Below are positions 52,280 through 63,560 of a stretch of DNA of 64,000 nt, in pieces. The notes under the pieces are model-generated. The model made no database searches and was not told the origin of the DNA. It saw nothing but the letters and a program-made list of their open reading frames with translations. A program made the translations under genes and the position numbers. The stretch's first letter is position 1. Every line of letters starts with the position of its first letter. Origin of the DNA: Symbiodinium natans (lineage: Eukaryota; Sar; Dinophyceae; Suessiales; Symbiodiniaceae); assembly GCA_905221605.1 (NCBI GenBank), contig CAJNDS010002605.1, forward strand, positions 280,658 to 344,657, given 5' to 3'.

Positions 52280-53280
52280 TCAAGTTGCACATCGATTGAA
52301 ATATGGGGTTTGGCATCACTGGCAAAAGTTCGATTAAAGCTGAGGAGGAGGGAATGCAGGCATGCGCAGGCTCGAACTCTTCTTAGAAGTGAGCCTCCCT
52401 CTCAAGGGCAACATGAACCACAGTTTTCCACGGCCTCTGGGGCCCAGCGGTCGCCAGCACTGGCCCAGGGTGGCAGAGGTCCTTCCCGAAGTCGCAAGGC
52501 AAACATAAAGCCGGCTTTTTGAGTCGTTTCGTCCATGCGAGCTTCTTCGAGCTCTTTCGGGGTTTGGGTCTCTTCGTTTGCACTTTCTGCGGGGGGGCCT
52601 CGACTGTTTTGCTCGAAAGTACTGCGCTGGCGATGGGGCTTCATGACTTCATGGGAGAGGTCAACTCTACGACTCTACGACAAGTCCAGGGAAGCGTAGG
52701 CCGCTTGGAAGCTTAGAGCAGGGACCGCGTAATCACAAGTCTGAAAATGCAGAGCACTGCAAGTTCTACGGTCCGCCCTCCCCAAATGATTGCGAACCCC
52801 TTAGGACGGTGACATGGCAAACCTCCTCCCAAGGCTGGGCCCAGCGTGGACAGCGCGGCGCCCGGCGCCAAGCGTGGCCCAGAAAGCAGTGGAAGGCGCC
52901 CCCCGGTGCAGAGCAAATACCTTCTTGGGCGGCTCTTGGGCGTCTCTTGGGCGGCTCATGGGGGGCGAGAGGGGACCGGAAAAAAAAGCGGAGCTCAGAG
53001 ACCCGAAACCCTAAACCCTGAAAGGGAGGGTTCGCCCACCAAGTCTTGGCGGATGCTCTCATGATCCCTCATGGCTCCACACGAACCCGTTGATCCCTGC
53101 GAGGGCCTAGAGTTCTCGGGGTGGGCAAATTATAAGGGGCCCTTCGCTTTTGTGTTCATTAATGAACACGAGGCGGGCCCTTCGTGGCTCCGCTCGGCCC
53201 CCATAGAACCCCCCCCCTCGCACTCCCCCGGATGCATTCTTGTAGGATAACTCTGCCAGCCTCGGGGGGGCGGTTGCGTC
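52280..53280. other. Stretch without clearly supported gene
   Basis: Several mutually overlapping frames on both strands between 52380 and 53060, none with clear coding texture. No repeat of note. Confidence 0.3.
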
Positions 53281-53299
53281 GCGCTTGGGCACAGTCCGT

Positions 53300-53501
53300 G
53301 GTGGGGCCTACGGGATGCGGCCAAGGCACAAGCATCAATTGCGGCATGAACTTCAGGACAAATCTTTGTAGGGACAAAGCACTGCTTGCGCTCCGAGCGG
53401 CGACCCATTCCGTGTTTGCCAAGCAAATGGGTCAGCACATACGCCTCCGTCAGGATGCGAGGGATGTGAGGGATGTGAAGGATGTGAGGGCACACTACCA
53501 T
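53300..53501 (-). CDS. Possible exon of unknown protein
   Basis: Reads 'LTEAYVLTHLLGKHGMGRRS' then 'ERKQCFVPTKICPEVHAAID' and 'ACALAASR'. The plus strand is also open ('KALLALRAATHSVFAKQMGQ'), so the strand is not certain. Next to it, at 53457-53490, is a short GGATGTGAG repeat. Confidence 0.3.
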
Positions 53502-53509
53502 GCTGTCTC

Positions 53510-55730
53510 AGCTCAACCTTTGCCTCAATTAGACAAGCCTGATGGATTAAGAATGCTTACGGATTCAGGGATTCGCAGGTCCCTTTCACTCTGCGGGCCT
53601 TCTGTGCTTCGCTGGTGATACACCTCGGAGCCCCCAAGCGGATGCCTTGCCATGCGGATGCTGAGCCGACACCACAAAAAAAAAAACTAGACCCCTGAGG
53701 TGGAGTGGGGAGCTTGACATGGTCAGAGACTAGGGACACATGCCCGAATTCCCGCGACTGTTTCAGGAAACCTCGCCGGAGCTTAACCCACTAAATCACA
53801 AGGATATTACCTATTCGGGTGTCCTCATCATTCTCTCCACGTCCCACAACCTCTGTCTCTAGGAGTTCATCTGTTGAGTCGTGAAGGTAGCTGCCAGGAT
53901 GGGAGAATGAAGGTGAAAAGGGCCAAATAAGTCGTTTAGTAAGGCCCTTTTCATCTCCCTCATTCGTGCATCGGATGACAGGGGTTTTTCCTGCAGGACC
54001 CGTGAATAGGATGTTGGTTTCGTTCAGTAAGCTGTGTTAGTACCTTTTATAAGGATGAACGAAGAGAAGGCGCATGAAACGTGCGAACACACATGAAACT
54101 GCAAGACCTGCCTGCAGCAGTGGGGCGAGGAGAGAGAGGGCGAGAGAGGGGGACAGAGGAGAAAAGCCCGCAATCCGAACCCTGTGTTCGAGCTCGAAAT
54201 CTTTATGCTGGGGCTTGGAAGATTTTGGGGGCTCAAGACCGGGATGCCAGTAGAATGCAGCGCCTTGCTGGGAAGTCAAGTTGATGGAAGACTCTTCCTG
54301 GTATGGAACGAGCACGGGCTTGTACAGGTGGGAGCACGGTGCAAGAACCATGAACCCCCGAAACCCTACGTACACCCGTTTCAAAAGTTCAGGACCTTGG
54401 AGATTGGATTCAGACTGGTGCTTACACGGTGTGTACAGGGCGCAGGACTCTGTCAGATTCAGACATGCACGCGTCACCTCTTCCTTAAGGCTCGCTCATG
54501 TCAGCCTTTGCAGGCAGCACGCAACGCCTGCGGCTAGTTTTGGATACTATGATTCCGGCTCCAGTTGGAACCGCACTGCGTTGTGCAATTCAGCATCACA
54601 GTCCAACTTAGTCAAAGAGGCACCAGGACGTCTCAGCTGCCTGCTTCGTGGCTACTTAGGTGAGAAGCGTTTAGCCCGTTTGCATCCTGAACAATTTGAT
54701 GGACAAAAATGGTTCCAGGACGACTGTAACATCTGCGAGCATCAAGGGCATCAATGATGCGAGTGCCCAAGCGATGTGTTCTTCGCTACATTCCACCCAC
54801 GCTGATGGCACTTGTTCTTGTCCTCCTGCGGGTTGCACATATTGTGCTGCTAAACTCTGTTCCGCGTGCACACATTCTCCGCCTTCGAAGAACTGTTCGG
54901 TGCTCAGTCGGTGCGTTCGGGTGCATGTAGCGCTGCATGTGCTTGTGTGCGTGTGTGGGTTATTGGCCCTCAGCGGAGATGTTTTGGTGTTCTTGCGCCT
55001 TGGCAGAACGCGTGCGGTATCCATCATGCTTCTTGGTGTGTGCCCCAATACTTTGTTACCTGCAGGCGCTGGCAGGCTTTTGCATGCATTGATATGGTTC
55101 GGGGGGTCGCACGCATGGACAGGTTCCTTCGCGGTGTCAGAGGCATCTGTAGAGTGGGCACATGGACACTCGCATGGGTTCTCTGGTTTCTTCCTGTTGG
55201 TTTTGTTTAGCTCCGCGCCACTTGTCGGGGGTTGACTGGGTTGCGCAGGCTTGCGGGCGGGGATGCTGCAAACGCGACCCTCGTGGAACAGGTCTTCGGC
55301 CAGCCCGCAGGCCCTTGGCCTCGCAGATTCCCTGCTGTGCATTCCAGTCTGTGTTCCTAAACCCTCGACCCTATTCTCTACACCCTAAACCCTCAACAAA
55401 AACATCAAAGAGCTGCAAGCATCCCGGGCTCCTTGTCGCAGATGGCAGCAACTTGCTGCGCGGCACAGTGGCTTCGGCCCAGCGCCTTTCGGAGACTCTA
55501 CCCCCTTCCGGGAATCATGATGGTGGAGTCGGAGAAGTGCCCCTAAACCCCTCTCAACAACTCCCAAAAACCTCTCAAAAACCACCCTCTCAACACCCCT
55601 CAACTCTAGGCTTCTGGGCCCAGCGGCTCGGAGCGTGTGGGCCAAGGACTTGGGCTGCAGCTCAAAGCTGTGGAGGCCCTTCTTGGACTCGGGGGCCTGA
55701 ACTGCACCAAGACTTGACGGTGGGGGGTTA
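53510..55730. other. Stretch with ambiguous frames only
   Basis: Between 54670 and 55340 both strands are open for about 180-220 codons; neither reading has good codon bias, though a minus segment 'EEHIAWALASLMPLMLADVT' (about 54790-54720) is coding-like. An A-run is at 53678-53687. No defined element. Confidence 0.3.
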
Positions 55731-55912
55731 GGGCGGGCTCAGGGCTCAGGGCTCAGGGCTCAGGGCTTAGGGCTTAGGGCTTAGGGCTTAGGGCTTAGGG
55801 CTTAGGGCTTAGGGCTTAGGGCTTAGGGCTTAGGGCTTAGGGCTTTGGGTTTTGGGTTTTGGGTTCTGGGTTCTGGGTTTTGGGTTTTGGGTTTAGGGTT
55901 TAGGGTTTAGGA
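55731..55912 (+). repeat. Seven-base tandem array drifting between TTTAGGG variants
   Basis: Ordered blocks of one variant each: GGGCTCA x4, then GGGCTTA x12 or so, then GGGTTTT/GGGTTCT x7, then GGGTTTA x3. The seven-base period is kept throughout, so it derives from a telomere repeat or a telomere-like minisatellite by stepwise mutation and spread. Confidence 0.9.
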
Positions 55913-55919
55913 TCAAAGA

Positions 55920-56730
55920 ATTGCGAGCTCCTGTGGCTCAGGGAGTCGTGGAGGGTTTCGGAGAGTTTTGGGGGCTTGGGTGAAGCCTGAAGGCGTAGCG
56001 GCAGAAGAGGCGCTCAAGGGTAGAGGAGCTTCCAAAGTTTAGGTTTGAGAGATGTGAGGGTCGAATGGGGTAGGATTTGCGCTCCTCATGTCAAGTCTTT
56101 GCCTCTCTGCGGCTGGATTCGGCAAACGGGGAAAAAGCAAAGCAACCTAAAGGAAATAAGCACGAGCAACGCCTGGTTGCCTAAAGCACTTAGCCCCCCT
56201 AGACCCTAATATCCCCCTAAACCTGATCCCTAAACCCTTAAACTCTAAGTCCCCTTATGGATGGCCAACAACGCTCAAGACCCGAAACAGGTGTCCAAGG
56301 GTGCAAGGGATGCTGGTGAGTCGAGCGCGTTGGAAGATGGATTCGGATTGCTTCAGCATGGTTAAGGGGAAAATTTGGAAATCTTCGGGATGACGATTGG
56401 GATGGTTCGAGTTTAGGGCTTAGGGGTGACTTCAGTCATGCGGCAAAGGCGAATGGTAAGCGGCGGGAATATCTGCACGTTGATGGATTGCTGGGTGGTC
56501 AACTCTGGGCGAATGGAAGTACGAGGGGACCAGCTGTTTTCAGGCTCAGCCGCATAAGCGGCCGCCGAACCTTTCGTAATGTCTCGGGTGTTCCTTGAGA
56601 AGTGTCCCTAGCGAAGCGCAGAAGGGAGGAGGGGAGAGGCTTTACAATTTTTAGATGTGTTTTTGTTCTATCTGTCTTGAAAAGCAGTTTTGAAAATTGC
56701 CCACATGATCCACAAATGGTCCATGCGCGG
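55920..56730. other. Stretch without supported gene
   Basis: Single telomere-like words (56195-56250, 56405-56425) and no convincing exon. Confidence 0.35.
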
Positions 56731-57400
56731 CAATATCAACGAAGTTATCGTTGATCTTCAGCCACTTGATTCGAGAAGCTGAAGACGCTGCAAGGGACTA
56801 TACAGTATGGGCTTGCGGTCCAAGCCTCCCTTGGGAAACCTTTCGGTTTCCAGCTCAAGGCGTTCTGGCAAAGCCCGGCATAAACATAACAACATTAATT
56901 CGCCACTTGCGGAGCATCATGATGTTTCCGTACTTTATGCAAGGAGAGTTGTGAGGGTTACCGACATGGCCCCTGGAAGGCCTATTCGGCAATATCAACG
57001 AAGTCTTCGCTGATGCTGGCTTCGTTGATCTTCAGGCTCCTCAGCAACTCAAATTACTGAAGAGGATGAAGAGACTGCAGCCGCCACTGGGCCGGGCGTT
57101 CCAAAACTTCCATTCCAGCCCCTTCGGCATCGAGGAGGTTTGGAAGCCCTGCGTTGATGGCGAAAAAAGAACGTAAGCACAATCCAAACGGAATTTGTAT
57201 GGAACATCATGAAAACTTCCGCAAGGATGGCTTTGAAAGTTGCCAATGGCCACAAGCAGACCTATGTGGCAATATCAACGAAGTCTTCGTTGATGAAGCC
57301 TTCGTTGATCCTCAGCCTTTTCAAGAAGCTGAAGTAAAGATGCAAACGGAAGGGAACTTCCGTTGGGTCGTGGCGTTCCAAACCCAGCTTTAGCAAAACC
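56730..57400 (+). repeat. Three-copy tandem repeat, unit about 260-280 bp
   Basis: The word GGCAATATCAACGAAG recurs at about 56731, 56988 and 57269, each followed by a T/CTTCG-TTGAT word and CTTCAGCC/CTTCAGGC. Later words also recur in order: AAGCTGAAG, GCGTTCCAAA/GCGTTCTGG, GGAGGTTTGG and ATCATGA. Each copy reads 'GNINEV' in frame, and the third reads 'GNINEVFVDEAFVDPQPFQE' to a stop at 57393, but copies one and two have stops. So it is either a decayed gene duplication or a non-coding satellite. Confidence 0.65.
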
Positions 57401-57494
57401 CCTCGGCTTGGAGGTTTGGCAATCGCCTGGCAAAAACAAACACTATACATCACTGTACAGAGAAGAATTCAGGCTCCGGCACCATATTTTCCGG

Positions 57495-59423
57495 CTATAC
57501 AAGTTCATATGGCTCCACCGGACGGTCAAAACTGTCAGTTTCCTCAGGTTTCTCAGGTTTTTCAGGTCTGCTGCTCCTTGAAGACGCCACGGACTCCTCG
57601 GGTTTCTGCGGCAACCCAGCAATCTTCCAAGTCTCCGCGGCATCCCGGTCCAGCGAGTGCGACTCTGTCAGATGCCTCTTCAGGGAGGCAAAGGTGGTCT
57701 TCTGCTGCTGCGCAACCTCCTCCTTAACACGTGCATGGTGCAAGGCCGCCATCATGAGGATGCACGCCAGCGTTGCCATCGCCAAGACTTTGTTCCAAAG
57801 GAGCTGCGCCAAGCCGAAGATCATCTCAAAGCCGTAGGACACGCTGATCTCGAAGGACACGGCCATGTTGGTTTTCACTGCCCCGGCCAAGTACACGCTG
57901 CTCTGCTTGATGGGATTCTTGAGCACTAGCGGGAGTACCGTGAGGGCGAAGACCACCATGTCAAAGCCTTCAAAGACTCTGTCCCAATCCCACCCAACCT
58001 GACTGCGATGCAATGGTTGTGAGTTCCTTTCTGGCTTGAACCTTCCGCGCCAGGTTGTAACTACGTGAAGTATTTCGTTCAGGAATCCGCGGGGATTCTT
58101 GCGGAAGAGTCTACAGACACCTCACTGAAGCCCTGTGATCTCAGTTGCCAGTCCTCTTCGCCACACAAGAACCCCTAATGCCGCAAGAGAGTGGGGGCTG
58201 TCAAAGGCATTCAACATTTGGGGTTCGTCACCAAACATCTGAAATCGCAAGTGGATCCAAGCTGCCAGCAGAAGGACAAACCAGGGTAGCCTGGCCAGCT
58301 GGTTGAGCAACATGAGGCGGAGAAGCTCCTGGGAGAAGCAAAAACCGGGTACTTACCACAGTGCTGCCGACTTTTTGTTTATGCTGGGTACGCATGCAAC
58401 TCGGAAATCTCCACATATGACCTGGAAGCCCATTTTGTAGCTGAACTCTGAACCATTCTGAACACTTTCACATGACAAAAGCGATGCCAAAGACCTGCGA
58501 GGATCTGCGTTCTTCTCGGCACCTTGCTTTCCAGCAATGCAGAATCTGCCGACCACTTCAGCAGTGCTGTCGGCCCTGAGTGCACACGTACCGGGCAGTC
58601 TAGCTGAATCTAACAGGGACCGGAGACAACTGAAATTCTGTTCCCCACAGCATTAAGTCGGTCCGAGGCACAGAGCATCAGCCAGTCCACACGCTGCGGC
58701 CAGCACAACTGCCAGAATCGGCGTGGTTTCAGCGCCATCCTCGGTTTCTTCCAGAGCCTGCAGCATGGAGCTGATGCAGGACAAGAGCACCGCCAGGAGC
58801 GTAATGGTCTGCAGCACATCAGGCAGCTGTTTGGCACGCACGGCATCGAGGATGGCCACCCAAAGCAGCGATGTTCGCATCATGACGAAAAAGAGCGAGG
58901 AGCTCATCATCGTCACGGAAGCGTTCTGCAGTGCATACTTGGCTGCTCCAAATGGTCCTGGGATGAGGCACAAGAGGTACTTCTTGTTGGCCAACTTCTT
59001 GAAGCCATCCCAGCCATACTGGATGCGAAGGTGGATGGACAAGCCCACGACAGTTATGAGGGCCGACAACACCAGGGGGAGGTATTTGGAGAAGCTCGCG
59101 CGAGAGGCTGCGAGCTGAACACCAAATCCCGTGAAGGCGCTGGTCACCGGCACGGCGAGGAGCAGAAGTGCCAGCCAAGGCTGGAAACCAGCAAATGCTG
59201 GTCTCTCCGACTCCACGATTTCGATAATCGTCATCACGCGACTCAACCTCATTGACGACAGCCGTCTGCCAGGAGGAGGTTGTGGTGGCGGCTGCAAAGA
59301 CAAGCTTGACAAGCTTTGTGTTGATGCCGTTCCTGAGCCCTTGCGCTCGAATCCCGCTGGCACTTGTTCCTCTGGCACTCCTGGAATGCTTGGACAACTC
59401 CTGTCTGGCATTCCTGTCTCCAT
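57495..59423 (-). CDS. Nucleotide-sugar-transporter-like (DMT) membrane protein, three exons
   Basis: Exon 1 (59423-58677) starts 'METGMPDRSCPSIPGVPEEQ', has a Ser/Pro-rich cytosolic head of about 75 residues, then repeated membrane helices: 'PWLALLLLAVPVTSAFTGFG', 'LPLVLSALITVVGLSIHLRI', and 'IPGPFGAAKYALQNASVTMM' then 'SSSLFFVMMRTSLLWVAILD'. The 'KYALQN.SV' plus following helix is the hallmark region of nucleotide-sugar transporters. Exon 2 (58328 to about 58125) begins 'ELLRLMLLNQLARLPWFVLL' and follows 'AAACGLAD' through a GC-AG intron (58676-58329). Exon 3 (57998-57495) has three more helices, including 'VVFALTVLPLVLKNPIKQSS', and a charged coiled tail 'ARVKEEVAQQQKTTFASLKR' to a stop. 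The junction of exons 2 and 3 is not fixed. The family swaps nucleotide sugars for NMP across Golgi or ER membranes; substrate unknown. Confidence 0.6.
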
Positions 59424-59429
59424 GGCTGG

Positions 59430-60145
59430 ACCTATCCGTGGATCACCTGAGTTACCTGGCGCAAATAAACAAATCTAACAAGCAGCCGGAAGCCGAAGTG
59501 GGCCGAGCGCCGTGCAAGGCTGCTTTGCACACAACCGCTCACACCTTACACAACCCCTCGGCCCCAAAGGCTTTTCACTACAGTGGACATGTGGACCACA
59601 GGCATGCTGAACACCCCTAAACTGCTAAACGCTCCAAGTAGGGACCCTGCCGTGCCTCTTCCCAGAGGCGGATGTCGGCACAGTCGGCGGAGTACGCCAA
59701 ACATCGCCCGGCTGCGCTGCAGACCCTCACCGCCTGCACCGCCGCCCGCGATTCGCCTTTAGGGAAACAGTTAAACAGGTGTAGTGTAAAAAAAACCTCC
59801 GTGACATTAGGAAAAACGATCACGGTGTGCTTCCAGCAATTGAGCGGACCTTCTTCCTGCAGGACGTGCCACTTGCTCGGGAATTCTCCAATGCGGCCGC
59901 CCGCGGTGAGAAACCTTTTACAGAGGGTGAGTGCACTTACATGTTCCAGGGCGGGCTCTGTCGATCTCTTGGGCGAGGGCTTGGGCATCTTGGCCAAGGG
60001 GCCGAAAAGATGCTTGCGGCCAAGCGCTGGTGCAGGCGGCCTTTACAGGGAAACTTACTGTTCGTTCGTAGGGAATGGGGGAATAAGGTACCATGTATCC
60101 CCTATCTACGCTTTGAGGGACTAGGGTTTAAGGTTCAGTGTAGGG
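59430..60145. other. Stretch without supported gene
   Basis: Upstream of the transporter start there are only short frames. A minus frame at 59990-59640 and a plus frame at 59672-60124 overlap and neither is convincing. Confidence 0.35.
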
Positions 60146-60345
60146 CGTTTAGGGTGTGTACACTGCCCGCCCCCCCCAGGCCCGCATGGGAGTGACAAAA
60201 AGACCTGAGAATTGAGGTTTTGGGCCTCCCAAAGCTCCAAAACCAGGGTCTTTCTGTCACTGCCCGCCCCCCCCCCCCCCCCGGGCCCGCATGGGAGTGA
60301 CAAAAAGGCCTGAGAATTGAGGTTTTGGGCCTTCCAAAGCTCCAA

Positions 60346-60475
60346 AACCACTATCATTGTTAACCACGATCATGCCAACCCTAAACCACTTTCGTGAAAC
60401 CACTATCATGCCAACCCTAAACCACTATCATTGTTAAAGAAACCCTTGTCATTGTAAAAACTTTTTTTCATGGTT
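60346..60475 (+). repeat. Left copy of array-flanking duplicated segment
   Basis: AACCACTATCATTGTTAACC-ACGATCATGCC, then CAACCCTAAACCACTTTCGT and CATTGTAAAAACTTTTTTTC; the same 120-bp text recurs at 62365-62493. It therefore bounds the array body as a direct repeat about 2.0 kb apart. Confidence 0.9.
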
Positions 60476-60532
60476 AGAACCCCTACTCAGACCGAGTAGG
60501 GGTTCTAACCATGACAAAAAGTTTTTACAATG
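60450..60532. repeat. Inverted repeat with 39-base arms and 5-base loop
   Basis: Left arm 60450-60488 begins CATTGTAAAAACTTTTTTTC; the right arm 60494-60532 is its reverse complement with one mismatch; the loop is AGACC. The right arm is absent from the second copy at 62465, which continues GGTCTAGAATCCC. Confidence 0.9.
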
Positions 60533-62364
60533 GTCTGAGGCGGGGTCGTAACCGCAATAAAGACTCTTTTTTTGACCACAACAAGGAATCACTTAACCAT
60601 GATAAGGATTTGTGCCTCAGTGCATGATAGCCACAATGCCTGCGACCCTTCAACTACCCACAAAACGCCCCCGAAACCATTCTAAGCCCCAACCCCAAGC
60701 CCTAAAACGAAGCCCTGAGAATTGAGGTTTTGGGCCTCCCAAAGCTCCAAAACCAGGGTCTTCTGTCACTGCCCGCTGCCCCCCCCCCCCCCCCCCCCAG
60801 GCCCGCATGGGAGACCTGAAAATTGAGCCAGAACCAGGGTCTTTCTGTCACTGCTCGCGCCCCCGCCCCCCCCCCAGGCGTGACAAAAAAGACCTGAGAA
60901 TTGAGGTTTTGGGCCTTTCAAAGCTCCAAAACCAGGGTCTTTCTGTCACTGCCCGCCCCCCTCCCGGGCCCGCATGGAAGTGACAAAAAGACCTGAGAAT
61001 TGAGGTTTTGGGCCTCCCAAACTCCAAAACCAGCGTCTTTCTGTCACTGCCCGCCCCCCTCCCAGGCCTGCATGGGAGTGACAAAAAGACCTGAGAATTG
61101 AGGTCTTGGGCCTTTCAAAGCTCCAAAACCATGGTCTTTCTGTCACTGCCCGCTCCCCCCCCCCCAGGCCCGCATGGGAGTGACACAAAGACCTGAAAAT
61201 TGAGGTTTTGGGCCTCCCAAAGCTCCTTTCTGTCACTGCCCGCCCCTCCCCCAGGCCCGCATGGGAGTGACAAAAAGACCTGAGAATTGAGGTTTTGGGC
61301 CTGCCAAGCCCAAAACCAGGGTCTTTCTGGTCACTGCCCGCCCCCCACCCCCCCCCAGGCCCGCATGGGAATAACAAAAAGACCTGAGAATTGAGGTTTT
61401 GGGCCTCCCAAAGCTCTAAAACCAGGGTCTTTCTGTCACTGCCCCCCCCCCTTCCCGGGCTGCATGGGAGTGACAAAAAGGCCTGAGAATTGAGGTTTTG
61501 GGCCTCCCAAAGCTCCAAAACCAGGGTCTTTCTGTCACTGCCCCCCCCCCTCCCAGACCCGCATGGCAGTGACAAAAAGACCTGAGACTTGAAAAACCAG
61601 GTCTTTCTGTCACTTATGCCCCGCACCCCCCCCCCAGGCCCACATAGGAGTGACAAAAAGACCTGAGAATTGAGGTTTTGGGCCTCCCAAAGCTCCACAA
61701 CCAGGGTTGTCACTGCCCGCCGCCCCGCCAGGCCCGCATGGGAGTGACAAAAAGACCTGGGAATTGAGGTTTTGGGCCTGTCAAAGCTCCAAAACCAGGG
61801 TCTTTCTGTCACTGCCCGCCCCCCCCAAACCTGCATGGGAGTGACAAAAGCTCCAAAACCAGGGTCTTCTGTCACTGCCCGCCCCTCCCCCAGGCCCGCA
61901 TGGAAGTGACAAAAAAGACCTGAGAATTAAGGTTTTGGGCCTCCCAAAGCTCCAAAACCAGGGTCTTTCTGATCTTTCTGTCACTGCCCCCCCCCCCCCC
62001 CACCCCGCATGGGAGTGACAAAAAGACCCTGAGAATTGAGGTTTGGGGCCTCCCAAAGCTCCAAAACCAGGGTCTTTCTGTCACTGCCCCCCACCCCCCC
62101 CAGCCCCGCATGGGAGTGCAAAAAGACCTGAGAATTGAGGTTTTGGGCCTCCCAAAGCTCCAAAACCAGGGTCTTTCTGGTCACTGCCCGCCCCCCCCCC
62201 AGCCCGCATGGGAGTGACAAAAAGACCTGAGAATTGAGGTGTTGGGCCTCCCAAAGCTCCAAAACCAGGGTCTTTCTGTCACTGCCCGCCCCCCCCCCGG
62301 GCCCGCATGGGAGTGACAAAAAGGCCTGAGAATTGAGGTTTTGGGCCTTCCAAAGCTCCAAAGC

Positions 62365-62503
62365 CACTATCATGTTAACCACGATCATGCCAACCCTAAA
62401 CCACTTTCGTGAAACCACTATCATGCCAACCCTAAACCACTATCATTGTTAAAGAAACCCTTGTCATTGTAAAAACTTTTTTTTCATGGTTAGAACCCCT
62501 ACT
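62365..62503 (+). repeat. Right copy of array-flanking duplicated segment
   Basis: Nearly identical to 60346-60488, including the left hairpin arm (from 62465), but the right arm is missing. Sequence after 62505 is unrelated to the left flank. Confidence 0.9.
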
Positions 62504-62509
62504 CGGTCT

Positions 62510-63540
62510 AGAATCCCTTGAACTCATGGAGGCCGGGCCTCCAGGGCGTAGCTGACCCCTTCGTGTGGGCGGAGTGGTGTGTAGCCATTCGGAGACGGCC
62601 AGAGGCACAGGAAGCACACGAGGTGCGCACACAGCATGCTTGGGGGGCTTTGTTCTCGCTTGCTTTTCAGGGCTTCGAGGCTTAGAGGTGGGTTCGCTGT
62701 CGGCTCATCCCCCGAAAGAGAGGGCCACTGCTGAAGGGCTCGGGGTCCAAGGACTTTCGACCCCAGGCTTGTGCCATCTCAGAAGCCAGCTTGCTTCAAG
62801 CCAAAGCCCAACAGGATGCCACAAGCCAAGAACTGTAAACCCGGCATTCCCCAAGAGTCGTGGCCATTGGAAGCACTTCCAAACACCCCCAACTTCCCCA
62901 AACTCCTTCAAAAATTCCCTAAACTCCTCAACCCCCGCCTTAAGCCCCCAAACCCTGAACTGAACCGAAACCCCCCACCGGAGCTCAGGAGACGGAGAGT
63001 TCGAATGTTCATCTTCGGAGCCTGGTCGCTCAGCGCGGAGATGAGCTTCAACTGCGTGGCGGCTCGAGGGCAATGGGCGAAATGGCCCTTTGGTGTGAGG
63101 ATTCAATTCTAGCACAATCAAAGCACGACTGCAACGAAGCAGGAGATCTAAATCGTGGTACCCTTACGTCTTCTTCAACGTGCTTTCAAAGCAGCTGCTG
63201 GGTCCACACATTGAAGGCAGATGGCAACTAAGACGTAGCATGAGGCTGCAGCATGATGTAGGATGCACGCTGCTACTCACCCATGCTGGCGCCTTGTGCT
63301 TCGACTGGAAATCCTCTCAAAGATGTGAGCGAGATGGTATGTTTCTGCGCGAGTCATGGGTCTACTGAGTAGCCTCCATACCTTCCTGGATCTCGCCGAA
63401 CCTTCTGCCCATCGAACCCACCAAGAGAACACCAGGTCGGCCTGCAGTTCGCGCGGGACCTGCTGGATGTCACCTGCACGCCCCAAGCTGAAGCGCTGCA
63501 AGTCTTCCGGACGAAAGGCTGTTAACAAATGTTAACAAGA
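62510..63540. other. Stretch without clearly supported gene
   Basis: A plus frame at 62565-62963 and a minus frame at 63121-62705 overlap; both are Pro/Lys-rich without clear coding texture. A short plus frame at 63180-63368 ('VGCTLLLTHAGALCFDWKSS') is fair. No call. Confidence 0.3.
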
Positions 63541-63560
63541 TACTTTGGGGTGTCTTCACG

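Larger units (their letters stand above)
60150..62350 (+). repeat. Tandem array of about 19 hairpin-forming units, about 95-105 bp each
   Basis: Each unit reads GCCCGCATGGGAGTGACAAA-AAGACC, then TGAGAATTGAGGTTTTGGGC, then CTCCCAAAGCTCCAAAACCA, then GGGTCTTTCTGTCACTGCCC followed by a C run of 5-20. AGTGACAAAAAGACC and GGTCTTTCTGTCACT are inverted, and GAGGTTTTGG pairs with CCAAAACCA-type sequence, so every unit folds into a long hairpin. Unit starts are near 60181, 60290, 60799, 60968, 61069, 61167, 61255, 61349, 61463, 61557, 61638, 61731, 61830, 61895, 62005, 62104, 62205 and 62302, with some truncated. The minus strand stays open for up to 309 codons as 'TERPWFWSFGRPKTSILRSF' repeats, with frame changes at C runs; probably not translated. 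Confidence 0.9.

Noticed and set aside
54671-55342. Two opposing frames of about 180-220 codons
   Set aside because: Neither shows consistent coding bias or any recognisable domain.
58329-58357. A 28-base GTAAGT...CCCAG 'mini-intron' in the transporter gene
   Set aside because: The CCCAG acceptor fits better with the GC donor at 58676, which preserves the protein ('GLAD-ELLRLM'); a 28-base intron is too short to be likely.
60946-61875. 309-codon minus-strand frame of repeated TERPWFWSFGRPKTS
   Set aside because: Frame changes at each variable C run, several units carry stops or frame shifts, there is no start context, and the hairpin structure explains the conservation better.
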